Positions 14,889 to 23,109 of a stretch of 36,852 bases of DNA are shown piece by piece. The DNA comes from CAIKMD01 sp035277525 (GTDB lineage: Bacteria > Pseudomonadota > Alphaproteobacteria > ATCC43930 > CGMCC-115725), in NCBI GenBank assembly GCA_035277525.1, contig DATEKH010000156.1, forward strand, positions 1-36,852, in the 5' to 3' direction. Numbering within the stretch: the first letter of the stretch is position 1; every line of letters begins with the position of its first letter. Below the pieces are notes generated by a model, which did no database searches, was not told the DNA's origin, and saw only the letters and a list, made by a program, of their open reading frames with translations. The translations under genes and the position numbers were made by a program.

Positions 14889-16260
14889 GGCCGAATCGCT
14901 TCTCGATCAGTGCATAAAGCGCGCGCAGGCCCAGCGCCTCGCCGCCTTCGGGCCGCCCCGGCCGGCTTTTCTGGTTCCAAGCATAGGTATCGATGTGCAG
15001 CCAGGGCGTTCCCGGCGCGACGAACGCTTCGAGATAGAGCGCCGCGGTGATCGCGCCGGCAAAACTCGATTCCGAGACATTGTTGAGATCGGCGATCGGC
15101 GAGACGATCATCTGCCGGTAAGGCCGCCACAGGGGCAGACGCCAGAGCGGGTCGCCCTCGGCCATTCCAGCGGCGAGCAGATCGGCCGCAAGCCCGTCGT
15201 CATGGGTGAAGAGCGCCGGCAATTCGGGCCCGAGCGCGGTGCGCGCCGCGCCGGTCAAGGTCGCCATGTCGACGAGCAGATCGGGCTTCTCGCTGCAGGC
15301 CTCGTGCAAGGCATCGCACAGGATGAGCCGGCCCTCGGCATCGGTATTGCCGACCTCGACCGTCATGCCCTTGCGCGTCTTGATGATGTCGAGCGGGCGA
15401 AAGGCGTTGCCCGCGACCGAATTCTCGACCGCCGGCACGAGGACGCGCAGCCGCACCGGCAGTTTCGCCTCCATCACCGCCGAGGCGAGGCCGAGCAGGG
15501 TCGCGGCGCCGCCCATATCCTTCTTCATGAGCCGCATGCCGCCCGCAGGCTTCAAATCGAGCCCCCCGGTATCGAAGCACACCCCCTTGCCGACCAGGGT
15601 GAGCTTGGGCGCCGCATCCTCGCCCCAGACGAGATCGATCAGGCAAGGCGGCTTGGCGGCGGCGCGACCGACCGCGTGGATGGTCGGATAGTTCTCCTTG
15701 AGGAGCTCGTCGCCGACGATCACCTCGCAGCGCGCGCCGTGGCGGGCCGCGAGGTCGCGCGCGGCGGCGGCGAGCTCGGGCGGCCCCATATCCTCGGCCG
15801 GCGTGTTGATGAGATCGCGGGCAAGCCCGATGCCGCGTGCCAGGCGCTCGACCAGGCCGCGATCGGTTTGGGCCGGCCAGACCAGCTTGGACCAGCCGCG
15901 GTCGCGCGGCTTGTAGCGGGTGAAGGCGTAGCAGCCGAGCGCCCAGCCCAGGGCGAAATTGCCGGCTGCGTCCGCCGGGAAGTCGCCTTCGAGCCGGTAG
16001 ATATCGGAAGGCAGGCTGTCCGGCAATGCCGCCAAGGCCCAGAGCTCTTCGCCGGCGCGCATGCCGACAAGCACCTGCGCGAGGCGGCCGGCGCTGTCGG
16101 GCAGAAGCGCGACCTTGCCCGCCGCACCGATGAAGCCCGTCGCCGTGACCCAGCGCCGCTGCATCTCATCGAGCCGCGCGAGCGCATCGGGGAGGCTCTC
16201 CTCGGTCACGGGGCGAAGCGGCACGGGCGAGGCGCCCTCGGCGATCAAATACTCAAGCAA
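14875..16260 (-). CDS. M17 family leucyl aminopeptidase
   Basis: 461 residues, cytoplasmic. It removes N-terminal residues from peptides using two metal ions. The C-terminal catalytic domain shows L-V-G-K-G-V-C-F-D-T-G-G-L-D-L-K-P (about 235-251, active Lys and metal Asp), M-K-K-D-M-G-G-A-A (active-site loop), and N-T-D-A-E-G-R-L at about 312-319, the M17 signature with catalytic Arg. The N-terminal domain is short and divergent. Translation starts at TTG 16260: the minus strand has AGGAGG six bases before it and there is no ATG nearby. With yej importer genes close by, a role in peptide use is plausible. Confidence 0.92.
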   Translation of the reverse strand: MLEYLIAEGASPVPLRPVTEESLPDALARLDEMQRRWVTATGFIGAAGKVALLPDSAGRLAQVLVGMRAGEELWALAALPDSLPSDIYRLEGDFPADAAGNFALGWALGCYAFTRYKPRDRGWSKLVWPAQTDRGLVERLARGIGLARDLINTPAEDMGPPELAAAARDLAARHGARCEVIVGDELLKENYPTIHAVGRAAAKPPCLIDLVWGEDAAPKLTLVGKGVCFDTGGLDLKPAGGMRLMKKDMGGAATLLGLASAVMEAKLPVRLRVLVPAVENSVAGNAFRPLDIIKTRKGMTVEVGNTDAEGRLILCDALHEACSEKPDLLVDMATLTGAARTALGPELPALFTHDDGLAADLLAAGMAEGDPLWRLPLWRPYRQMIVSPIADLNNVSESSFAGAITAALYLEAFVAPGTPWLHIDTYAWNQKSRPGRPEGGEALGLRALYALIEKRFGRGRR

Positions 16261-16290
16261 GCGAAGCCTCCTCGGGGGCGGGGTTGCGCC

Positions 16291-16323
16291 GATCCCCCGC
16301 GCTCGCCAGATTGGCGGGGGATC
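16291..16323. promoter_or_regulatory. Perfect 10-base inverted repeat between divergent genes
   Basis: GATCCCCCGC (16291-16300) and GCGGGGGATC (16314-16323) are perfect inverted copies 13 bases apart. They lie in the 84-base gap between the aminopeptidase and glutathione transferase genes. This could be an operator or a leader hairpin; nothing in the sequence chooses between these. Confidence 0.35.
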
Positions 16324-16344
16324 GACAGGGGTGGAGGATAGCCG

Positions 16345-16995
16345 ATGGCCGAGTTCACCATCTATATCGGCAACAAGAACTATTCATCCTGGTCGCTGCG
16401 CGCCTGGCTGATGCTGAAACAGACGGGGGCGGCGTTTCGCGAAGTGGTGATCCCGATCGGGCGGCCGACGACGCGGGCGGAAATCCTGCGCCATTCGCCC
16501 TCGGGCAAGGTGCCGGCTCTCATTCATGGCGCGGTGACGGTGTGGGAATCGCTCGCTATCGGCGAGTACCTCGCCGAGCTCTTCCCCGAGGCCAAGCTGT
16601 GGCCGGAAGGCCGCGAGGCGCGCGCCGCCGCCCGCGCGGTCAGCCAGGAGATGCATGCCGGCTTCCTGCCGCTGCGCCAGCATTTCCCGATGAACATGCG
16701 CTCGGTCTTCGAGCGCGCGATCATTCCCGCGATTCAGGGCGACATCGACCGCATCACCGCGCTCTGGCACGATTGCCGCAAGCAATTCGGCGGCGGCGGC
16801 CCGTTCCTCTTCGGCAGCTTTACGATCGCCGATGCGATGTACGCGCCGGTCGTCAGCCGCTTCCGCACCTTCAAGGTGCCGCTCGACCCCGAGACCGATG
16901 CCTATGCTGCGGCCGTGACCGCTTGGCCCGCTTACCAGGAATGGCTCGCCGCCGCGCGCAACGAGCCGATGATCATCGAGCAGTGGGAATTCTAG
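16345..16995 (+). CDS. Glutathione S-transferase family protein
   Basis: 216 residues. The N-terminal thioredoxin-like domain (about 1-80) starts T-I-Y-I-G-N-K-N-Y-S-S-W-S-L-R-A-W, where the S-x-W-S Ser residues are the candidate catalytic groups. It contains G-K-V-P-A-L-I at about 53 and the W-E-S-L-A-I-G-E-Y-L glutathione gamma-glutamyl-binding segment at about 68. The all-helical C-terminal domain includes F-G-S-F-T-I-A-D-A-M-Y-A-P-V, the N-capping box region. The overall pattern resembles the maleylacetoacetate isomerase/zeta-like and YfcF-type proteins; the substrate is not determinable. It stands alone, before the glycine riboswitch. Confidence 0.88.
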   Translation: MAEFTIYIGNKNYSSWSLRAWLMLKQTGAAFREVVIPIGRPTTRAEILRHSPSGKVPALIHGAVTVWESLAIGEYLAELFPEAKLWPEGREARAAARAVSQEMHAGFLPLRQHFPMNMRSVFERAIIPAIQGDIDRITALWHDCRKQFGGGGPFLFGSFTIADAMYAPVVSRFRTFKVPLDPETDAYAAAVTAWPAYQEWLAAARNEPMIIEQWEF

Positions 16996-17030
16996 CCCGG
17001 CGGTGGTAGAGTCTGCCTGCTCGAAAGCCT

Positions 17031-17216
17031 CGACAGAAGAGATCGGATTTCGGTCCGGCGCCGAAGGAGCAACCGCCCCGGAAACTCTCAGGCAAAAGGA
17101 CTGTCGGGGAAGAGCACTCTGGAAAGCAAGCGCGCCGCGCTGATGCGCGCCGCGCTTCACCGAAGAGGTAAACCCGCTGCGGCGGGCGAATCTTTCAGGT
17201 CTCAGGACAGAGGGGG
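17031..17216 (+). ncRNA. Tandem glycine riboswitch (gcvT type)
   Basis: Two glycine aptamers are joined by a short linker. The first contains GCCGAAGGAGCAA, then AACTCTCAGGCAAAAGGACTG. The second contains CACCGAAGAGGTAAA (about 17157-17171) and then TCTTTCAGGTCTCAGGACAG, both canonical gcvT-aptamer blocks. The element lies in the leader of malate synthase on the same strand, with the last aptamer base about 55 bases before the ATG. Glycine riboswitches usually activate glycine-cleavage genes. Here the likely logic is that glycine breakdown yields glyoxylate, which malate synthase consumes. Confidence 0.92.
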
Positions 17217-17253
17217 TGTGCCGCGTCCGTCTTGCGCGGTCGCGGACCCCTTT
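17213..17253 (+). terminator. Candidate expression-platform hairpin of the riboswitch
   Basis: GGGGT (17213-17217) pairs with ACCCC (17246-17250), CCGCG (17221-17225) with CGCGG (17241-17245), and CCG with CGG inside, followed by TTT. The left strand includes the closing GGGG of aptamer 2, so ligand-bound aptamer and hairpin should exclude each other. The U tract is short, so termination strength is uncertain. Confidence 0.45.
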
Positions 17254-17270
17254 CGATCCGGAGGCCAGCG

Positions 17271-18875
17271 ATGAACCCGCAAACCACCATCAAATCACGC
17301 GATGTCGAGATTCGCGCCGCCATCGCGCCCGAGCACGCCAGCATTCTCACGCCCAAGGCGATCGACTTCGTCGCCGCGCTCGAGCGCAACTTCGGCGCCG
17401 AGCGGCGCCGGCTTTTGGCCGAGCGGGCCGCGGTACAGGTAAAGCTCGACTCCGGCTGGCGTCCCGATTTCCCGGCCGAGACCGGCGCCATCCGCAACGC
17501 CGATTGGACGGTGGCGCCCTTGCCCAAGGATCTGCTCGACCGCCGCATCGAGATCACCGGTCCGACCGACCGCAAGATGGTGATCAACGCGCTCAATTCC
17601 GGCGCCAGCGTGTTCATGGCCGATTTCGAGGATGCGAACACGCCGAGCTGGCACAACCTGGTTGACGGCCAGCTCAATCTCCGCGACGCCGTGCGGCGCC
17701 GGATTGCCTTCGATGATCCGGCCAGCGGGCGCCATTACGCGCTCAATCCCAAGACCGCCGTTCTGCTGGTGCGGCCGCGCGGCTGGCATTTACCCGAGGC
17801 GCATCTCCTGGTCGATGGCGCGCCGATGTCGGGCTCGCTGTTCGATTTCGGCCTCTATCTTTTCCACAACGCCAAGGAGTTGCTGGCGCGCGGCACCGGG
17901 CCTTATTTCTATTTGCCGAAGCTCGAAAGCCGGCATGAAGCCAAGCTGTGGAACGACGTCTTCGTCGAAAGCCAGCGCATGCTCGGCCTGCCCATCGGCA
18001 CGATCAAGGCGACGGTCTTGATCGAGACGATCATGGCGGCCTTCGAGATGGACGAGATTCTCCATGCGCTCAAGGATCATTCCGCGGGCCTCAATTGCGG
18101 CCGCTGGGACTACATTTACAGCTTTATCAAGAAATTCAGCGAGGACCCGACGGCCGTCATGCCGGACCGCGCGCAAGTGACGATGACCGCGCCGTTCCTG
18201 CGGTCTTACAGCCTTCATCTCATCAAGACCTGCCACCGCCGCAAGGTGCACGCCATGGGCGGGATGGCGGCGCAGATTCCGATCCGTGGCGATGCGGCGG
18301 CCAATGAAGCGGCGATGGAGAAGGTCCGCGCCGACAAGCTGCGCGAGGCGGGCGACGGCCATGACGGCACCTGGGTCGCGCATCCGGGCCTCGTCGGCAT
18401 CGCCAAGGAGATTTTCGACAAGGCCATGCCCGAGGCCAACCAGATCGCGCGCAAACGCCAGGATGTGAACGTCACCGCCGCCGATCTGCTGCAAGTTCCG
18501 CAAGGCAGCATCACCGAAGCCGGATTGCGGCAGAACCTCAATGTCGGAATCGGCTATCTCGAGGCTTGGCTCAGGGGCACGGGTTGCGTTCCGCTCTATC
18601 ATCTGATGGAAGACGCGGCGACCGCGGAGATCAGCCGCGCCCAGGTGTGGCAATGGATCCGGCACAAAGCGAAGCTCAGCGACGGACGCATCATCGATCT
18701 GGGGTTCTGCAACCGTCTGCTCGATGAGGAATTGGGCAAGCTCAAATCCGCGGCTCAGCCCGGAAACCGCTACGACGACGCGGCGCGGATTTTCCGCGAT
18801 CTGATCGCGGCCGAGCGCTTCCCCGAGTTCCTGACGCTCCCGGCCTATGAGACGCTCATTGCCGAGGGTGCCTGA
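17271..18875 (+). CDS. aceB: Malate synthase A
   Basis: 534 residues, the usual size of the A isoform (G is about 720). It condenses glyoxylate with acetyl-CoA to malate. F-M-A-D-F-E-D-A-N-T-P-S-W at about 130-142 is the malate synthase signature. P-K-L-E-S-R-H-E-A-K-L-W-N-D at about 222-235, the I-E-T-I-M-A-A-F-E-M block and L-N-C-G-R-W-D-Y-I-Y-S form the TIM-barrel active site with metal-binding Glu and Asp. ATG 17271 is set by GGAGG at 17260-17264. No isocitrate lyase gene is in the window. The gene lies behind a tandem glycine riboswitch, suggesting it serves to remove glyoxylate made from glycine. Confidence 0.95.
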   Translation: MNPQTTIKSRDVEIRAAIAPEHASILTPKAIDFVAALERNFGAERRRLLAERAAVQVKLDSGWRPDFPAETGAIRNADWTVAPLPKDLLDRRIEITGPTDRKMVINALNSGASVFMADFEDANTPSWHNLVDGQLNLRDAVRRRIAFDDPASGRHYALNPKTAVLLVRPRGWHLPEAHLLVDGAPMSGSLFDFGLYLFHNAKELLARGTGPYFYLPKLESRHEAKLWNDVFVESQRMLGLPIGTIKATVLIETIMAAFEMDEILHALKDHSAGLNCGRWDYIYSFIKKFSEDPTAVMPDRAQVTMTAPFLRSYSLHLIKTCHRRKVHAMGGMAAQIPIRGDAAANEAAMEKVRADKLREAGDGHDGTWVAHPGLVGIAKEIFDKAMPEANQIARKRQDVNVTAADLLQVPQGSITEAGLRQNLNVGIGYLEAWLRGTGCVPLYHLMEDAATAEISRAQVWQWIRHKAKLSDGRIIDLGFCNRLLDEELGKLKSAAQPGNRYDDAARIFRDLIAAERFPEFLTLPAYETLIAEGA

Positions 18876-18893
18876 GCGCGGCGTCTCGGCGCC

Positions 18894-20477
18894 CTACTTC
18901 ACGCGGACATAGCGCAGCGGGAAGCTGCCATCCGGCTGCTGCACGAGCTCGACGCTCTTGCGGGCGGCCCAGACGAGCTGCTGCTGGTGCAGCGGAATAT
19001 AGGCGATGTCGTCCTTGACCAGGGCCAGCGCCTCGCCAAGCAACGCAAGCCGTTTGTTCTCGTCGGTTTCGCCGGCGATCTGCGCGATGAGCGCGTCGAG
19101 CTTGGGATTCGAATAGCCGCCGAAATTGGCATCGCCCCGATGCGCGTCCCTATCGCGCGTCGCCGCAAGATTGACGAGCGCGTTGAACGCATCCGCGGTC
19201 GCGGGCGTCCAACCCAGCAAAAAGAAATCGGACGAATAATCGAAGCTCAAAAGCTTGGCGAAGAACTTGCCGCGCGGCTCGGCATCGAGACGCAGCTTGA
19301 CACCGATCTTCGCCAGCATCGCAACCACGGCCGTGCAAATCGCCTCGTCATTGACGTAGCGATCATTGGGACACAGCATGCCCGCCGAAAAGCCGCGCGG
19401 ATAGCCGGCCTCGGCGAGCAGCGTCTTGGCCGCTGCCGGGTCGTAGGGCAGCCGGTGATTGAGCGCGGGATCGAAGCCCGCGACCCCAGGCCCGACCAGC
19501 AAACCCGCTTGCGTGGCAAAGCCGCGCATCACCTTCGTTTTGATCGCATTCTCGTCGATCGCCTGATAGAGAGCCTGGCGAACGCGCCGGTCGCGAAACG
19601 GGTTGCGGCCCTTCACATCGCTGTCCGCAAGCGCATCGCGCGCGACACCGAAGCCGAGAAATATCGTCCGCAGCTCCGGCCCTTGCACGAGGCGCGCGCC
19701 AGGCGAGCGCGCGATTCGATCGGTCAGCTCCGCCGGCACGGAATAGACCATATCGGCCGTTCCGGCGAGCAAGGCCTTGACCGCATCCGCGCCGCGCATC
19801 GGCCGGAAGATCACCCGATCGAGATTGTGCTCGGGACGATCCCACCAATCGCGATTGCGCACGAGGATCGTCTCCTTGTCGGGCACGCGGCTTTCGAGGG
19901 CGAAAGGGCCGGTGCCGTTGGCGTGATCGCTCGCGTAATTCTCCTCGCCCTTGAGCGCATCGGCGGTCTCTTCGGCGTCGTTCTCCACGCACCATTTGGC
20001 GCTCATGATGTCCCAATCGGCGATCTCGCCGGGCAGCAGCGGATCTGGACGGTAGGTCAGGATGTCGACCGTGAAATCGTCGATCTTTTTCACTTCGCGA
20101 ATTGCCGCGAGCGCGCTCGCGATATTCGAGCCGGGGCCGCGCGCCCGCGCGAAGGAAAAGACCACATCGTCGCTGGTCAGCGGCGTTCCGTCCTGAAAGC
20201 GCACGCCGCGGCGCAGCGCGAACCGCCAGCGATCGGGCGCCGCCTGAAACCATCGGGTCGCGAGCGCGGGCTCGATCCGGAACTCCCTGCCACGGCGGAC
20301 GAGCGGCTCGTAGATGTTCGAGTCGAAGGACAGCAGAAACGTCTCCTGCCGCGCATAGGGATCGAGCGAGAAAACATCGCGGTCGTTCGTCCAGCGCAAG
20401 CTCGCCGCGCCCGCGCTCTCGGCCAGCACGGCCGCGAGAGCGATCAGCGCCGCCGCCAGGACCGTCAGTCGTCGCAT
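18894..20477 (-). CDS. Periplasmic peptide/opine-type ABC substrate-binding protein (family 5)
   Basis: 527 residues. The start at ATG 20477 puts a clean Sec signal peptide (M-R-R-L-T-V-L-A-A-A ... E-S-A-G-A) at the N-terminus; a longer frame upstream lacks this. The family 5 binding-protein signature includes F-S-L-D-P-Y-A, a Y-E-P-L-V-R-R-G segment, R-F-Q-D-G-T-P-L-T-S-D-D-V-V-F-S at about 107-122, and N-x-D-W-W. The end is P-L-H-Q-Q-Q-L-V-W-A-A-R-K. It should bind peptides, opines or similar ligands for an ABC importer, but no permease or ATPase adjoins it, so it is an orphan or lends itself to a transporter elsewhere. Confidence 0.88.
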   Translation of the reverse strand: MRRLTVLAAALIALAAVLAESAGAASLRWTNDRDVFSLDPYARQETFLLSFDSNIYEPLVRRGREFRIEPALATRWFQAAPDRWRFALRRGVRFQDGTPLTSDDVVFSFARARGPGSNIASALAAIREVKKIDDFTVDILTYRPDPLLPGEIADWDIMSAKWCVENDAEETADALKGEENYASDHANGTGPFALESRVPDKETILVRNRDWWDRPEHNLDRVIFRPMRGADAVKALLAGTADMVYSVPAELTDRIARSPGARLVQGPELRTIFLGFGVARDALADSDVKGRNPFRDRRVRQALYQAIDENAIKTKVMRGFATQAGLLVGPGVAGFDPALNHRLPYDPAAAKTLLAEAGYPRGFSAGMLCPNDRYVNDEAICTAVVAMLAKIGVKLRLDAEPRGKFFAKLLSFDYSSDFFLLGWTPATADAFNALVNLAATRDRDAHRGDANFGGYSNPKLDALIAQIAGETDENKRLALLGEALALVKDDIAYIPLHQQQLVWAARKSVELVQQPDGSFPLRYVRVK

Positions 20478-20599
20478 GCGATTTCTATCCTTCCGCCGAT
20501 CCGCCTTTTCCGCGGCGGGCGCCAGAGTTTGTCGTCCATCTTGCGGTGTCAACGGCTTTTGGCGAAAACTGTCGCGAAACCGCCGGCAAGAGGATCGAC

Positions 20600-21004
20600 A
20601 TGGCCGTGATCTATGTGGCGCGCAGCGCCAAGCTCGCGAAATGGGCTTCGGATGTCGGGCTGAGCAAGCATGTCTTCAAGGTTGGCGTCGCCGAAGAGCC
20701 GGTGAAGGAGCTCGTGGCTGCCGGCTGGGCGGGAGAGACCGATTGGACGATCGTCAAGAAAGAGCCCGCCGATGACCTCGACGAGGCGACGGCGATCGAG
20801 CGCCTTGCGCGCCGCGAGACCATGATCGACCCCCGCTACTATCCGCGCATCCGGGAGACGCTCGGCCTCTTCAAAGTCGATCCGCATCATGTCGAAAGCC
20901 ACATCATCGTTGGCCGCGCGCTCGAAGGGGGCGGCGAGCGCACCGAGCTGAAGCTCAAGCCCGGCGATTTCGCGTCCTACCTCATCACCAACGCGCGGCG
21001 CTAA
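20600..21004 (+). CDS. Small conserved-looking protein of unknown function
   Basis: 134 residues, cytoplasmic, with AGAGGA well spaced before ATG 20600. The start V-I-Y-V-A-R-S-A (3-10), then H-V-F-K-V-G-V-A (about 24-31) and D-W-T-I-V-K-K (about 48-54) have the strand order and spacing of GIY-YIG/T5orf172-like domains (I-Y ... K-V-G ... W). The usual Arg after the second strand is not obvious, so nuclease activity is doubtful. The middle is acidic and helical; the end is G-D-F-A-S-Y-L-I-T-N-A-R-R. The stop overlaps the amidase stop in convergent orientation. I do not recognise the family with confidence. Confidence 0.6.
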   Translation: MAVIYVARSAKLAKWASDVGLSKHVFKVGVAEEPVKELVAAGWAGETDWTIVKKEPADDLDEATAIERLARRETMIDPRYYPRIRETLGLFKVDPHHVESHIIVGRALEGGGERTELKLKPGDFASYLITNARR

Positions 21005-22344
21005 CGCGGCGCGAGCAAATCCCGCACAGAGGTCGCGGCGGCGACGAGCGCGGCATCCTGGTCGAGGAAACCCAAGAGTTGCAGCCCCACCGGCAGATCC
21101 TCGGCCGCGAGCACCGGCAGCGAGATCGCCGGCACCCCGAGGCAAGACCCCGCGACCACGAAGATCGGATCGCCGGTGCTTTGAAGCCCGAGCGGCGCGG
21201 GCCCGGTCGCCGACAAGGTGATCGCGGCGTCACACTCGCCCGCGAGCGCTCCATAGGCGGCGCGAATCTGGGCCCGCTCGGCAAGGCGCTCGCGATATTG
21301 CGCGAGGCTCATGCGCTCGGCATCGGCCAGACGGTCCAAGGCAAATTGCGTCAGCTTCGAGCGGTCGCGCGCGCGATAGCTATTGATCGGCCAGCGCGAC
21401 TCCCAGGTGTTGATCTGCTGCGAGACGGGTAGCGCGCGCTCGAGCGCCGTCTCGACACGTGCGACCGCGGCGCTGTCGCCGCGTCGCAGCAGCTTGACGC
21501 CCGCTCGCGCGAGGGTCTCGATGGCAGCCGCGAAGGCGGCCTTGGCGGCGTCCGACGCCTTGACCCAGCCGGCGGTTTCGAGAACGGCGAGCCGTCGCGG
21601 CTTTTGCGCCGCGGGCGGCGCCGCCGGGCCGATCAGGCCGGGATAACCCGGGTCGCCGCCGGCGCGATCGGCAATCTCGCGCAGCATAACCCACGAATCT
21701 TCGATGCTCGCCGCGAGCGCGCCATGCACGCTTTGGCTCAGCGCGTCATGGCTGCCGCCGCGATTGATCGCGCCGAGGCTCGGCTTGAAGCCGACACAAC
21801 CGCAAAAGCTCGCCGGGCGCAGGATCGAGCCCAGAACCTGGGTCCCGAGCCCCGCCGCAATCATGCCCGAGGCCGCGGCCGCGGCCGAGCCGCTCGAGGA
21901 GCCGCCAGGGGTGCGGCGCAAATCCCACGGGTTGTGGGTCGGGCCGGGCGGTTGGGTCGCGAATTCGGTCGTGACCGTCTTGCCGAGGATGATGGCGCCG
22001 GCCTCGCGCAGCGCCGTGACCGAGGCGGCGTCGCGGTTCGAGCGCCAGCCCTTGTAAAACGCCGCGCCCATCTCGGTCGGCAGGTCATAGGTTTCGATGA
22101 TGTCCTTGACGCCCACCGGCATGCCGTCGATCGGCGAGAGCGGCTTGCCCTCGCGCCAGCGTGCGGTCGAGGCAGCGGCGGCGCCTCGCGCGCGCTCCTT
22201 GTCGGAATGGACGAAGGCGAGCACTTGCGGCTCGATCTCGTCCATGACGGCAAGGCAGCGTTCGAGGAACGCGCTCGGCGTGTCTCGGCCGGCTTTGAAA
22301 TCGGCGAGAGATTGAAAGAACGGACGCGGTACGGGTTTGGGCAT
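21001..22344 (-). CDS. Amidase (amidase-signature family)
   Basis: 447 residues from ATG 22344, which has GGAGG suitably placed; a longer frame exists but lacks a site. It hydrolyses a carboxamide to acid and ammonia. The Ser-cisSer-Lys triad is visible: Lys80 in P-V-G-V-K-D-I-I, the G-G-S-S-S-G-S-A stretch at about 147-154, and nucleophile Ser173 in L-G-S-I-L-R-P-A-S-F-C-G. The usual G-T-D-T-G-G-S before the nucleophile reads G-T-Q-V-L-G-S, a modest departure. Its place at the edge of the catabolic region suggests action on an amide intermediate or nitrogen-containing substrate. Confidence 0.9.
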   Translation of the reverse strand: MPKPVPRPFFQSLADFKAGRDTPSAFLERCLAVMDEIEPQVLAFVHSDKERARGAAAASTARWREGKPLSPIDGMPVGVKDIIETYDLPTEMGAAFYKGWRSNRDAASVTALREAGAIILGKTVTTEFATQPPGPTHNPWDLRRTPGGSSSGSAAAAASGMIAAGLGTQVLGSILRPASFCGCVGFKPSLGAINRGGSHDALSQSVHGALAASIEDSWVMLREIADRAGGDPGYPGLIGPAAPPAAQKPRRLAVLETAGWVKASDAAKAAFAAAIETLARAGVKLLRRGDSAAVARVETALERALPVSQQINTWESRWPINSYRARDRSKLTQFALDRLADAERMSLAQYRERLAERAQIRAAYGALAGECDAAITLSATGPAPLGLQSTGDPIFVVAGSCLGVPAISLPVLAAEDLPVGLQLLGFLDQDAALVAAATSVRDLLAPR

Positions 22345-22507
22345 GGCGGAACCTCCGTGGTTCACGATAGCGTCAAACCGCGCGCGCGGCATGAATTTTC
22401 GGCAAAAGCCAGGCCTGCTCTCACCCCGATCGATTGTCAGCCCGGGGCGGCTTCTCTATTCTCTCAATGCAGCCCGAGCGACGCGACGGGCGAGCGAGGG
22501 AGGGGCA

Positions 22508-23098
22508 ATGCCGACCGATCTTTACGACCGCAAGCCGCCTGGACCGGGCCATAACCAGCCCGAGGAGGAGAAACCCGTCGTTTGGGAGCGCTGGGACCGG
22601 AAGCGCGTCTTCGTGCGCGAGCTCTCCGGGACTTATAGCCATCTCTACAAGCAGCTGTTGGACCAGCCGCGCGTCTACTCCTCGCGCAACCTGCCCTGGA
22701 AGGGCGGACCCGGGCTTTACGGCAAGCAGGTCATCAATCCGCAGCACGCGATGGTGGCGCAGTCGATCGAGACGCATATCGAGGCCTATGGGCCGGGCGC
22801 GTTCGGGCAAAAGCACGGGCACATGAACAGCGCTGTGTTCTATGTCCTGAAAGGCTACGGCCACGACGTGCATGACGGACGCCGCATCGAGTGGAAGGCG
22901 GGCGACGTGATGATCGTCGAGAATGGCTGCGTCCATCAGCATTTCAACGACGATCCCGACAACGAGGCGATCCTCTTGGTGATGAAGGCGAAACCGCTCT
23001 TCCTCTTCATGCACCTGCTCTTCCAGAAGATCGTCTCCTACCCGCCGAACGAAAAGCCCAAGGGCCACGAAGACTGGACCCCGCCCGAGGATTTGTGA
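22508..23098 (+). CDS. Cupin-domain protein, gentisate-dioxygenase-like three-His type
   Basis: 196 residues, one cupin domain at about 80-175. Motif 1 has H103-G-H105 but no Glu at the usual following position (M-N-S-A-V-F-Y-V-L-K-G). Motif 2, G-D-V-M-I-V-E-N-G-C-V-H143-Q-H-F-N, supplies the third His. A three-His site without Glu is typical of gentisate-type ring-cleaving dioxygenases, which are double cupins of about twice this length. The next gene, 11 bases on, is a second cupin, so the two could form a split enzyme. GGGAGGGG before ATG 22508 sets the start. Non-enzymatic cupins are an alternative. Confidence 0.72.
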   Translation: MPTDLYDRKPPGPGHNQPEEEKPVVWERWDRKRVFVRELSGTYSHLYKQLLDQPRVYSSRNLPWKGGPGLYGKQVINPQHAMVAQSIETHIEAYGPGAFGQKHGHMNSAVFYVLKGYGHDVHDGRRIEWKAGDVMIVENGCVHQHFNDDPDNEAILLVMKAKPLFLFMHLLFQKIVSYPPNEKPKGHEDWTPPEDL

Positions 23099-23109
23099 GG
23101 AGCATGCCC

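Noticed and set aside
14770..16341. Open frame opposite the M17 aminopeptidase
   Set aside because: Low-complexity Arg/Gly/Ala-rich translation; the opposite strand has all M17 motifs.
17271..18875. Glyoxylate-shunt operon with isocitrate lyase
   Set aside because: No isocitrate lyase is present next to malate synthase, and the riboswitch points to glycine-derived glyoxylate instead.
18987..20609. 540-residue open frame opposite the peptide-binding protein
   Set aside because: No domain or signal; the opposite strand is an intact family 5 binding protein.
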